In this document: one piece after another, positions 11,042 to 23,858 of the stretch
Position numbering within the stretch: the first letter of the stretch is position 1
How the letters are laid out: each line of letters begins with the position of its first letter
Assembly (NCBI RefSeq): GCF_008831285.2
Contig: NC_045140.1
Coordinates: forward strand, 22,834,131-22,898,130
DNA length: 64,000 bases
Origin: Nymphaea colorata
Lineage: Eukaryota; Streptophyta; Magnoliopsida; Nymphaeales; Nymphaeaceae
Reading direction: 5' to 3'
Notes under the pieces: model-generated
Database searches by the model: none
The model's input: only the letters and a program-made list of their open reading frames with translations
Told to the model about the DNA's origin: nothing
Translations under genes and position numbers: made by a program

Positions 11042-13925
11042 TAACACGCACACACAAAGCGGAGACAATCAAGGCCCGTAGTAAACCAGCTGTTGTTTAA
11101 ATTTGAATGTGAGGGCGGACGAAGTAGACCATGCGAGAGAGAGAGAGAGAGAGAGACAATGTCAGCCATGTTCCTTTCACATTCACTACAGATCTTTTCC
11201 TTTATCTACCTGAGCTTTTGGATGGGGGTTACCCTATAAAAAGGAACCAATCTTTCAAGCTTTCAAGAGCCAGAGATGTCAATTTTTGATAAAGTGTGGT
11301 CCATATTGGGAAAAGCTTTTAGCTCACAGTAGAATAAAGCATTTGATTTGGCACACAATAAAAGGGATAAAAAAAAAGCAGCAGTCAACCAAAAAGCATT
11401 TATGAGAATTCTACTTCATCTCGTATTGTTTGTCGTTCTGGGCATTAACTACAGTGAAGGGTGCATTTCCTTACCTGTCATTCAAACTGTTTACAGAACA
11501 GAAGTCTCATCGACCTGAAAAACTAGTCAGTTTCGTGGATTCAATTCTTGCCTTGCTTTTGCTCCCTGTTTTTAGCGAAGCAATCAGGCTTTCAATTTGG
11601 AATACAAAACCCAGCAGGTATATGACCATCACTGCATTAATCCTTTTAAGAGGTTGTTTGTCAGCATGAATACTTCATGAGTGTGAATGTTTCATGAATT
11701 TTTACCACAAAGATTGAAGCAGCTCTATTATTTCATGGGTCTGCACCAATTTTTTAGGCAAATTCATAAAACATTAACATGGCGTCCAGTGCTTCTGCTG
11801 CTAGACGCATTCTAAGGGGAGTTTCAAACACCTGATCAATAATAATTTGGGGTGCACTGAATTAATTAAAAGTGAAAATTTCAGGTAAAACGGCCGCTAT
11901 TTGACCTCCATACCGCATATATTCTCGAATATCAAACTCTATAAAGGTCACGTTCAATTTGGATGCTTTAACCAGACCCCAGGTACTTCATCGCAGCCTT
12001 TGAAGGACAACTAATCCAAATTTTGGTTGTGATCAAGCAATTTCAAGTGCTCAACTTTGTCCTACAGAGTGAAGATAACCATGCATCCAGCGAGTTGTTA
12101 ATTATTAGGACTTGTCGTTTTTCACAGCACCACGTCCTGAATCATTTTCGGTGTCCATGTCTGCCACATCAACCAGTTTGGATGGCTACAGTTCCTCTAC
12201 AGGGAGAAGAATCTGTTCACGTCAATGAAAAATTTCAAATCTAGAAATCAATGGAGAACGGTGCAAATGCTCCCATTATTAAGGATTCAAGACACGTTGT
12301 TATCAATAAAAGCACTAAACTACTTTCTGTGCTCAATGATGATTACAGTAGATGGCTTAGCCACAGTTTAAACAGTGTGTGTTGCATCTGCAATTTAAGA
12401 GATCTGGCAAGCTTGGCTATTAAAGGAAATCTTGTCTCCTTTCATGTGGGGAACCAATGGCGTTGAAATATGTGGAAATTTATTTCGTTCCAAAGAATGT
12501 AGTTAAGTGTCATGTCATCTGAATGTTCATGAGGGTTTTTCATAGTATATATTATTTCACTCGGTGGGTCGTTTCGAGGCCTGTAACTACTTGAAAGAGA
12601 TCCAAGGGTTGAACAAGTGCTTTCCTTTTGTGGTGTAAAGACACTCTTATGAATCTAGCCTAAAAATGAAGCAAATTTATAAAACTCTATGAATCTACTC
12701 TAGTTTTTAGGGTAGATTTACAAGACATTTACAGAGTGTCCTTGCTACCGAACGACTCCTTCTGTAACATCCACACATTAGTTGAGGTGAAAAGGCACCA
12801 ACTGGTGCAAGAGGTGGTGAACATGGGCCATAGTTTCTTAGCCTAATGAATTCTCAGCATCTGAACAATTTGTTGTTGTAAAAATACATGCCTGAATTGG
12901 GTAGTAATCCGATTTGATTCAGGTCATATTCGGTGGTGCATGCATGGTGAAAAATCAAATAGTTCTGTCCATGCATTGAAGTTTCATATACTACAACGCT
13001 GCCCTCTTCGTTGGAAGTTCTATATATATATATATATATAAAATTTTTTCATAGGTCGAAGTCTAAATGCTTGTTTTTTTTAAGAAATTTCTTCAGCTTT
13101 TCTGAATATTATTCCCTTTCTGTAATTTTTCGATCTGGTTGGCAAATGACTCCGACTGGCTAAATCTGTGTGCTGACAGATTCAATTCACAACCCAATTT
13201 TGATAACTTTGTGATGAACATCTAAAAAAAAAAAACAGCTTAAGCCAGAATCACCCTTGTGTTGAGGGGACCACTTTCTTTTCTAAAGGACCTCTTGGGA
13301 CAAGAAAATAATGAGATTTTGAAAGGGTTTGTAGAGATTTTATTGCTGGAATTCATTTGGTCCCCCTCCCTCTACAAGTGGTCCTCTCTCTCAGCCTTTC
13401 TTAATATATATACACACACACACACACATCCACCAAACTTTACAGGAAAAATGTTTCAATTTCACACATTTCAAATTCCTTTCTTATCATCTTTGCGCAC
13501 AGCTAATTCATCTGGGCAGTATATTGCTTACATGTGCACTTTATGTTGTCAGTTCGCTACTTTCATCGTTCAATTGAAAAGCAAACCCATGATTCTACAA
13601 ATGATTCAAAAGAGAGTAGGCACAATAGGTACAATTTAAGTAAGCATAACTAACTTTTCAACTTTGTGTACATATAGTACATAATTCCTGTGATTACGAT
13701 ACACTAAAAAATATGCATGTACAATCTTATGATATATTAAAAAATTTCCAATTAAACACATAAAAAATAAAAAAATCAGAAAACACAGAGACACACACCG
13801 GCGTTGGGATCAGAGTTCTCAAGTCGATAGATACATACAGTATATACACGACGGAGAGAATAAGAGAAGTGAAGAATACCAACCGGGCACCCCCAAGACA
13901 AGAGGTTGAAAGGGAAAAATGAATA

Positions 13926-13939
13926 TCTCTCTCTCTCTC

Positions 13940-13994
<55 letters not shown>
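13926..13994. repeat. Compound (CT)n-(AT)n microsatellite
   Basis: A (CT) run at 13926-13940 is followed by a long uninterrupted (AT) run at 13943-13994. Confidence 0.95.
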
Positions 13995-13996
<2 letters not shown>

Positions 13997-16533
13997 AAAG
14001 ATGAAAAAGTGGGTCATTATATGTCCACGCCGCACTTCCGACATAATTTCTTACACTTTGCATATATTCCAAAGAAATCTTTACCATGAGGGACTACAAT
14101 GCGCAACATTTATGTATGTGAATATAGAGTCAAGTGAAATTTGATAGTGTTTGGACAATTTTACTGACTGTATAGAGAGAGACAATGTGGAAAAACCCCA
14201 TGTGTCAAAAAACGCATCTGCATCCGATTTGATTCGCAGTGTCAAAATTTGCTTCTTATTTATACATTTCAAGGGCGTCTGATACGAGAAACTTGTCTTC
14301 TTGAAACACATATTCCCATCTCCTATTTCTCAAGAATGTTATCCAAGTATGTTTAATCTTTGAATTTTGAATCTAATAAAAACATTTACAACCACATCGT
14401 GTTTCCTAAAACATGAACACAATAGTTTCTAATCCTTGGCAATTCAACAAGTGCTAAGAACAGAATGTTCTTCTTATCAAACACTTCCCCTGATATTTCG
14501 TTTGAAATCACACGTATATAATTATAATCATATTAACATAATGTTGTTATTATCACACACTTCCCTTGATATTTCATTTAAAATTAAACATACATAATCA
14601 TATTTACCCAGTTTTTGTTCCTCCTCTTCTTTTGAAAGACTCTTTTACACTCCCCATTTGCGTCTTACACAGAGCTTCATTCGATTTCTGCTTCTTGGCA
14701 AGTTGCGCCGGCGAAGTTTCAGAAGCTCTGAAAGGGGTGGTTCCAAGGCAGCAGGGTTCACACGCAGCCTCCACCATGCAAGCCCATGTGCAGGTGCAGT
14801 GTTCATCATCATCTTACAGAATCATGTGCCCTGTTCCTGCAGGCATGGACCAACTCAGGGCCCAACTCGTGTAGCTGCTGGTTGGAGAAGACCCACTGAC
14901 CATCGTCTGTTCCAAGTGCACTGTTTCGCAGAAAGAACTCGAGAATCTAAATCTCTTTCCACCAGTTGCATCACATCATATACAGTTACCAGGGAATCAT
15001 ACCTCAGAAGAAGAGACATCCATACAATATCAGAACAAACATAAACTAGAAAAAGCAGCGGGGAATAGTGGAAGGTCCCAACCTGGAGGTCGGCCCAGCT
15101 TTCCGTTGATCACAATCGCTATATATTAAGGCAAAAATGGCGAGTCTAGCAACTTGCTGATCGCAGAATGACAGCAACCTGTCAAGAGGGAACTCTACCA
15201 GTCGTAGTTGTAGATCATTCGAAAACGATAGGTTGGGAAGCGTTCCGGTGATGAGAGACTCGATATTTCTCTCTCTTTTCAATGTTTGCATTCAGTTCCC
15301 GCTTCCAATTCATTTTCTTCTTCAACAATGCTTCTCAATTTCATCACTTGTGTCCACATCATGACAATTTTCAATACATTCACTTCCATGCTTCCCTTTG
15401 GGCGCGCTGGTTTAGTTCCTCTAATGGAAGGCATGCACAAAGTGAACAATACAGAACTTGGGTCAGTCTTCTGGGGCCAATTTGATTTGAATAATCCGAT
15501 TTTCTACCAGACACGTTGATAATGAAAAGATTGGCCAACTTTTGTGTGTGAATAAGAGTGTATGTGGGAACAAGAGTGAACTGAACCCAAGGCCGCTCAT
15601 TCTCTTTGCTTTCAGGGTCCTAAGCTACGTCGGTATCAGCGATAGCAACGGTATACCTTTCAACTTGAAATCGCACCCTACTACCTTAAGACACAAGAAC
15701 ATAATTCTCATGAAAATCGAACTAAAGATCAGCCTTTATACTGACCCTAAATCGACCACCTACACTATGCCACTTGAGGCAGCTAGTATCCCATTCAACT
15801 AAAAAATAAATAAATATGGCGAAGGTATCAAGGCACTATAAAAGTAGACTTGTATTGGAGACCTTGAATGGTATAATGAAATATTCCTCTTGTTCACCCC
15901 AATATTATATTATGTGTGTATTTGTACTGGCTCATTTGAAGGAAACATTAAAATTAAGCTAATAAGAGACTTAAACATCCATCATATATAAATTGAAAAG
16001 TGAATTGAATCTGCAGGGTTGCCTAATCCGTGAATCGGCTAATTGAACGATTCAGCTGTATTCATTAAATATATATATTATATTCATTTAAGAAAATAAA
16101 TGAAGAATATAATAATAATAATAATGTTTGAAAAAATGGATTGAAAATGAAACGTGGCACTCGTAGAAAAGATGTTAGCACCCCTTGATTAGAGTAGATT
16201 TGAAATTCAATTATGCTAAGTTGAAACGGGCCAACGGCAGTGAAAAAGCGAAGTTAAATGCTGTCTCTCTTGAAGGCAAGTGGTTTGATTCCATGTTCCT
16301 CAAATTAGTTGTCCATTGGGAATGATTGGGTTCTATTGATTTTTTTTTTCATTTTTAGGAAAACGATGAGCTCAAGATCTCAATCAAATCTTCGCTCCTT
16401 GTCATGTTCGATTGTCTTTTTGGACGTTGCCTGCACCATATTTGGTGCAAACGTGAGGATGGAATCCAAAATGGAAAAGTTTTGCCCCCAACGGTGTTGA
16501 CCCATGAAAACGGCACCTACTCTCTCATGCACC

Positions 16534-16535
<2 letters not shown>

Positions 16536-16576
<41 letters not shown>

Positions 16577-16599
16577 TATATATAATATATAATATATAT

Positions 16600-16634
<35 letters not shown>
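16536..16634. repeat. Imperfect (TA)n microsatellite, about 99 bp
   Basis: An almost pure AT alternation with a few phase breaks. It can extrude as a cruciform, and copy number in the assembly should be treated with caution. Confidence 0.95.
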
Positions 16635-17753
16635 TACAATGTTCTAAAGTAAACCTGAGGCCCCTGCCATGGTAGTTACAAGGTAGATTCTGTATCTAGA
16701 GATTTAGAAGCATATCTGTATCAAGAAATTTATAAGTATAAAATTTATTTTAGCAATTAATAAGGATATATTGCTCTTAATTCCTCCATAAAATATGAGA
16801 AAGTGGTCGGTACTAGACATTTCAAATGCTAGACAAATAAGGAACATTGTCTAACTCTTCATCTTTTGCAGATTCGTGGTTGAGAAAAAAAAAACAAGAA
16901 GAAAAATATGATAATGCATTAGATAGTATCTAAGTGTCCAAAACTTACCAATTTCTCCTATAATTATTATTATGGATTTTATTTCTCACCTCCATCAATT
17001 TAGAGTTTCCACTTAGTCCAAATGGTTCCAGTTATGGAAATTTCCTATCATGGATGATCGAATTCCTAAAAGTTTTCAATTTTCCTCTTACTTTTTTTGA
17101 AAAACTAAAAAAAAAAAAACTTATAAAATTAGGCCAGGTTCCATGTCCGGTGGCTAACACAGGAACCGTGTTCTACCCTTTCACCAAAGGGATTATCCTC
17201 GTAAACTCATTTTCCAAATTCCACTTTTGTCTTCCTACAGAGAGGGTCTCCTGGTTTACCATCAAAGATATTTTTGTCATTTGACCCTTAACACATTATC
17301 TTGTGTTGAGGGCTTGACAAATAACCTGCTCCACTTGTAAATAGGTTAAGGTTATCTGATGAAAATTCACAAAAATGACTAGGATATTTGAGTTATATTT
17401 TTTCCTACACGTCTCAATTGAGTATATCCAAATATCAACTTCACGAAAGAAGATGTTTGTTCTTTTTCAACAAAGTTTTATCATTATTATTATTTTTTTT
17501 ATTATTTTCATTAAAGCCGAACCTTATGGAGGTGACTATTAAAAATGTGTTGGAATTGGATTCTTTTTCTTGTCAACTTGTGCATTGCGTTTGCTAAAAT
17601 TCTCGCCACCAAACCTTATAATAGACGAATCTCTTAGAGAATCCGTGGCTTGAATGTCTCAAATATACAACATGAAACGTTGTCTCAAATTTTAAACCAT
17701 CACCCAGAAAAATAAACTGAAATTTGTCTTTGTCGCTTTCACGGGCACAAAGC

Positions 17754-17808
17754 CTCTCTCTCTCTCTCTCTCTCTACAAATATATATATATATATATATA
17801 CACACACG
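17754..17808. repeat. Compound (CT)n-(TA)n-(CA)n microsatellite
   Basis: A CT run, then a TA run, then a short CA run. It has the same composite order as other microsatellites in this window. Confidence 0.95.
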
Positions 17809-19338
17809 ACCACTTGGGTAGGAAATGAAAACCAAAACTCATGGTCTTTAAATCTTTAATTTTCCGTTAGTTTGGGTTACTTGAACGATCGGGCCACTAG
17901 GCAGGAGTGAAGTCAGGATTTTTTCAAGGGCGGGCCAAACAATCGTTCGACCAAGCCAAACAATTCAGCGAATTTATCTAAGTATGACCAAACTAAATCA
18001 AAATACAAAAATACAAAAAATACATTAGACAACTAAAGATTTTCAAATTTCTTAATGTAATGGATGATATGCATGCTAGTTATCCATCAATCCAACCAGT
18101 TATATTCCAAACGTGATGGGGTTATTGTGGATGAAGAGATACCATTGGTGAATCCATTTCTCTTTAAAATCTTAGGCATCTAAAACAAGGTTATCATTAA
18201 CACATCACAATATACGCCTCGGATCGACCCATAGCCAAAATGATATTGGCTCGGTACAAGTGTACGACTAATGCACTTTTAAATTATTGAATTAATTGTT
18301 TTCCAGATGAAAAATTAGGAAATAGACCGATAAATTATTTTAATGGGCCGATTAGCTTCACCAAATGTTGGAGCATCACACGTCGTACTTTCTGGTTATT
18401 CAGTCTCATTAATGGCCGGTTTCTCGGCTTTTGGCTAAAATAAAGTCCTTGGCGAGTCGGTGACTGGAATCTTTTCTGTCCAAAGCCAAGTTGAATGAAA
18501 AGAACGAATGGAAGAAAACTTCCCTTCACTGGAAGAAATGGATGCATCTTTTCCATAAACCAAAGAGTGGTTTAACAAGAAACTTTATGCATAGATTCTA
18601 GTCTAGCTTTTCCAGAAAATTCAGCCAATAGATGAGATTACCCTCGACTTGAAGGAGTCGAACGTAGATTTAGTGGTTTTCTATGGTTTTTTATGCTCTT
18701 TGATGTTTAAACTCTTGTAGTGACATTTTGTAGTTTGTTCTCGAATAATATAGTAAGTTCAATTTGGATATCATTTTTATTGCAGATCTCATGGAGGGGC
18801 AGGATTCTAGCCGTGTTGGTCGGTACTTGGTAGAGCTGCTAAGTAAGAACCAGTGAGATGTAGACGAGCCAAGATAAAGAGTGGAAAAGCTAAGAGCTAT
18901 TCATGGGTAAACTTCACCTCATTAACAAGCACACACAACATGTCCTCTGCCCACTCAAGCGTATCTGCAGGATGGAGCTTGCAATAACCTGCTGGTCACA
19001 TCGTTTTTGACAGAAGCACCACTATGCCTGGAATGATTCAAAACTCTGTCAGATGCTTATTATCATGATACAAGTTGCCTTAGAAATGGGAGTTTGTTGC
19101 TTCTGATACATACCGCAAACAGATAACAAAAATAGCTAAAACTCATAAAACTAGTTAACTCACGTAATAAAAAAAAAAAAAAAATCTAGCCACAACCTCA
19201 TGACTGCAAGAATTCATGCATTCTGCATACTCCGAACTCCAAAGAGACTGGGTTTCCTATTTCCCTTCCACATTTTCCACGTGCCGGCAGGTTGTAGCAG
19301 TATGTGAGGGGTTGGAGCTTGATTCCATGAAAAGGAGC

Positions 19339-22300
19339 TCAATTGCACAAGAGATCCCAACTTCTCTGCATATGAGAAGGCAAAGGACAAATAAGATCAA
19401 GCATCTCCACTTTCAAAAGATCAACGTTTGGGGATAGCTGCAATTTCTGCAGAGCCAATTCCACATTGGGGATAATCATCTGCCTGCAATGAAGATGTAA
19501 AGCAGGCTCCCCGTCCAATATGCTTCCTTTTTCAGGGTCAAGACCAGGGGAAGCCTTCTCTTTTGAATCCTGATCATTTGCTTCCCCATCATCTGGACAC
19601 GGCAGAGGCTTCCATTTCTTGTGGGCCCTCCAGCCGTACTTGTAGTCCCCTACTATAGGTGTTCCTAAGGCTTCAGCACAATGCACCCGGAGCTGTCATA
19701 ACAAACATATTCATCAGAGAGAGAAAACAAAGAGAAATTAGAAAGAGACTTACAGATCCAAGGTTTTGGGCTACCCACCTGATGCTTCCTCCCTGTGAGT
19801 GGAGAGAGTTCCAACCAGGTAAATCCTGAGAATGTCAACAGCAGAAAAGAAGGATCACCTTAGATATTCATGGTCTTAAGACATGATTCATTTGAAGGAC
19901 CAAGCAAGATAATACATGATGAAAATAATTGGATGAGGTGGACATTGTATACTTATGTTTCCACATTCATATCAACTAATTGGATGCACTTGGAGGAAGC
20001 ATGCCCAATTGCAAGATAGGCACATCAAGAGAGAAGGATTTTAGATGGAAATGTGGATCATTGGACACATTAACAGTTTCCATTATATGGAGTAGCAATT
20101 AATGGTGCTTTGCATGCAATTATTGAAGCACTAAACAGCCTCACCTTTTGATTTCGTCCACTATTCCCAAGTAACTTCTTTCAAGAACAACAGGAATGCT
20201 ACCACTATGTGTGAACAAAGAGCTCTTTGCGACTGAGCCAATCGATGAAAATGTCAGGAAACGTACCATGGCTTGATGATCTAAGCACTTGATACTCTGT
20301 TATTGCATGCTGAGTTGACACGGCATCGTCATTATGAGCAATAGTTGTCCGCTGAGACTTCCCACCATCAACCACCACCTGGGAACCAAATAGAAGGAAA
20401 TAGAGCAGATACAAGAAGGCAGGACTCAGTTCCTCCATATTATGAAAGCAACCAGGAAAAAGAAAAGGAAAAACTAAGGGCCAAAGTTATAGCTGTTGCA
20501 CAGGAAAAGTAAAGATCAATTAACAGTTGACGAGGTGAACAGACTTCCTACGGTGCCAGCCTCTGAAAAATGGGGCTGTACATTTACAATCATCCAAACT
20601 TTTGCCGACCATTAATCAGATCCAAGTAAAAGAATTCCAGAATATGGGTGAGATTCAACATTACATTGTTTACTAGCAAATTAGCAATGTGTTCCATTTT
20701 CATGAACACATTAATCAGCTTATTAAATTCGAAATGAGTGATTATATCATTATATGAAAATTCTAACTAGAACCATGGGAGCTCCATCCAAGTCTTTTTC
20801 ATACAAAGTTCTAACTACAATAATTCATGTGGAAAGGCAAATGTCACTGCTCACATAAGAACCTCCAAAACAGCTTCGTGATTTTGAACTTTGATGAACA
20901 GAGCTTACATGTCAAACAGCTGCGATATTCTCCAAGATATGCATTTGTCTAACTTAACTTGAAAGTGAAAGTGTAATGAGTTATTTACTAACAGAATCAA
21001 CTTTAAGTCTTCAATCTCGAGAAACAAAGTAAAAAGAATGTACAGTTAATTTAGACACAGCAAGCTGTCCAAAGTGTCTGACTTAGAAAGTTAACACTTG
21101 AGAAGTGAAGCTTTGAAAATTTATGCAACTTACAAGAACCTTATAGCAAATTCAAATGAAAAAAACATCCCATGGGTCAGAAGAATTAGAAGCTGATGCA
21201 TTTGGCATGTGTAACAACTTTAATGTGTGTACCATGGGAATCACGAGTGTCTGTCGTGGAGCTTTGAGCCTATTTTTGCAATATTCTCATGTTCTACATG
21301 ATCACAAGCCCAAGTGCTAGAATGGACAGGCTTGAAATAACAAATGCATTAAAAACAAGTCACATCCATTGCACAGGAAGTCAAGATAGAAAGTACAGCA
21401 GGGGCTAAGTCGCCAACAAAGTTACAAACAAGGTAGGAAGTCTAATGGAGCCTAACTCATCAAAAAACCTTTTTACCTTTGCAAGCGGAGCAGATATTAT
21501 GCCTCTTGTACGTCTTGGAGTCCCAAGAACTAGTGCCCAATATTTCTTCTGCAAAACCTTTTTAATGTTTTCAGTATCCTGGCACATGCATTAACACCAT
21601 AAGCAAAAAGGCAGCTGATGAGCAAACAAATCCATCAGATAAGATCTCAGCATACAGTATAGGTTGCTCCAGAAGTCTTCTCCCGGAAGATTGAGTGAAG
21701 CAAAAGTGTACTTGCTTGTGTCCTACCCATTACTAGGACACCACTACTATCTCTATCAAGTCTGTGAACCTGAAATCACATGAGAGTTGATTTTACAGAA
21801 CACAAATGTGCACACAGCATCATATATATATATATGATGTGGAGTCTTACATAAGGAATACAGAGTAACATATCAGACAGGGCCTAATATTATCTTCTTT
21901 CATTCAACAGGGAAACTCTAATTTTCAGTATTATTCACATTCATACTCAGCATCAAGACTTCTTACATAGATTAATTGTCAATGTGCACAGCAAAGTAAA
22001 TCATTACCGTTCCCCACAAATTTTGGTTGAGAAGAGAAAACATGAAAATGGATGACTCTCCCAGTGGCTAGGAAGTAAGAATAATGGGTGAAGTGAAAAT
22101 AATACGTGAGAATCACCAGGCATTTGTGGAAACAATTTTGGTGAAAATAAAATAGTTATGAACATCTGCATGAGAAACACCAACTTTGTAAATACAGTCT
22201 CTCTTGCGCTCATCAAAGTAGATGACAGTCACTTCTTTTCCCTACTTTCAGGATGATAATATCAATTTTCTTACTTTAATCTGAGAAGCATGACGTTAAA

Positions 22301-23858
22301 ATGATTATAACCACATTCCTAGACAGGCTAATGGCTAACGAAAAACATAGAAGAGATTGACCATGGTTTTAAATATTGGAGGGATACATAACTGATTTCC
22401 AGATTAATCACAACCAACAAAAGATGTTTAACTTACAAGCCGAGGTTTTTCTGAGGACTCGTACTTTAATGTTTCAGCCAATTCATCCAAACTTATCTTG
22501 ACGCCAGTGCCACCCTGGGAAATAGAAAGAAAAGCAAGAAAAAACACTATTCAAGCAAGGCAAACAGGGTCAACTGAAGTTGAAGAAAGAGTGACTAATA
22601 ATAACCTGAACTGGCATTCCAGGCGGTTTATTTATGACGAGGATAGCCGAATCCTAGAACATGGTAAAAAAATTAGCGATGTTTAACATGCAAAATATAA
22701 AACAAAACTGCCGGTGCTTCAATACCTTGTATATTTCAAGACTTCGTATGTAATTTATCTCGTCCAAACTACAAAATTGACCAGCTTTCGAAATGGGTAA
22801 ATCTTGATTACTGATAGGAAGAAATATCCTATCCCCTAAGTTGAGCGTATTTTTTGCTGAGACCTTCCAAAAGTACCATGTTAGAAGGAAGAATAGCACC
22901 CGAATTTAATGAATACATGAAGAAGTACCCAAATGTGAATACCCTTTTGAGAAGACGTCCATCATTTCTTGTTTCTGTTCCTTCCAAAACCGAATCAATG
23001 GGTCCCGCAGCTTGTATTCTGACCTACAGAGAAGTCGAAGAGCAAAGATTGCATGTTTACGACGAACAAAGAGCTAAAAAAGAACTTGAAATAAGAGTGA
23101 GAACATAAGCATGGAGCAAGTACCATCGGCAGGGAAGTTACAGAGTCTAGGGGAATGCCTATCTCTAGACAGAATAAATCAGGACGTCGAATTAAAAAAC
23201 ATGAAACCTTGCCAGAGTGAGTCTCCAAGATGCTGCTACTCTATTGCATTCCACTCATGCTAAAAAAAATGAAAATAAAGTGTAGATTTCCATGAACAGC
23301 AGCTATGACGCGACAACTTTCTTATACACCATTAAGACCGTCAATATAGACTCAAAACAGAAGCACCAACTGATTGTCCATAGACCACATATTTGATCGT
23401 CCCCATAAAACAAACAGGCGCCATCTTTCAAACCACACATTTCATCAGGCCACAAAGCAATCAGGCGCCCATCTTCACCCATCCACCCACCCATCCACAC
23501 AAACACACACCTGTCTCAAGCGAAAGAGCTTATGAATGAGGGATTTGGGCAGGTTTGGGCAGCAACGGAGAACCCACTTCAAGGCCGTCGTGGTGGTGGT
23601 GGTGGCAGTAGCAGCATCGGCGATGACGTTTTCTCCCTTCCGAGGAAGACCTACCATGGAGGCGTACTGCACGGAATAGCGGGGCAGAGGGAACCATTTA
23701 CGGCGTTTCTCCTCCTCGTCCTTCTCTGCAGCAACAGCAGAACTGCCGTAGCAAACAGACGCCCCACACCCCTCCCATTCCAACGGAACCATGATACCGT
23801 TAGGTGAGCAGGACCTCCCGGACACCACACGCCGCCACAGTAGCGCGCGGGAAGCCAT
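19339..23858 (-). CDS. RNA pseudouridine synthase 4-like, mitochondrial (RluA family)
   Basis: A complete ten-exon gene on the minus strand: 23511-23858, 22943-23023, 22726-22863, 22606-22653, 22437-22514, 21656-21769, 21477-21578, 20267-20378, 19779-19825 and 19339-19692. All junction phases agree, giving about 473 residues, close to the length of Arabidopsis RNA pseudouridine synthase 4. The enzyme isomerises uridine to pseudouridine in RNA. The N-terminus [17 protein letters not shown] is Arg- and Ser-rich without acidic residues, like a mitochondrial presequence. Then [20 protein letters not shown] and LFRLRQ form the family's N-terminal region. [15 protein letters not shown] opens the catalytic core. 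The motif [14 protein letters not shown] carries the catalytic Asp (second D). [20 protein letters not shown] and [12 protein letters not shown] complete the core. The tail ends [15 protein letters not shown]. No damage is visible. The ATG at 23858 is the first in frame before the presequence. Confidence 0.93.

Larger units (their letters stand above)
11160..19338. other. Gene-poor intergenic region
   Basis: No ORF here has a recognisable family or a credible splice structure. The region is AT-rich and holds several compound CT/TA microsatellites listed separately. The segment 14650-14880 is the most GC-rich part and has overlapping open frames in two registers, but nothing recognisable. A TATA-like ccctataaaaagg at about 11231 points to the plus strand, with no gene found behind it. 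Confidence 0.5.

Noticed and set aside
14566-15044. Overlapping 102- and 128-codon ORFs in a GC-richer patch; the word catgtgccctgttcctgc loosely resembles a miR164 target site
   Set aside because: No recognisable protein, the two frames compete, and the similarity to the NAC-gene target site is partial.
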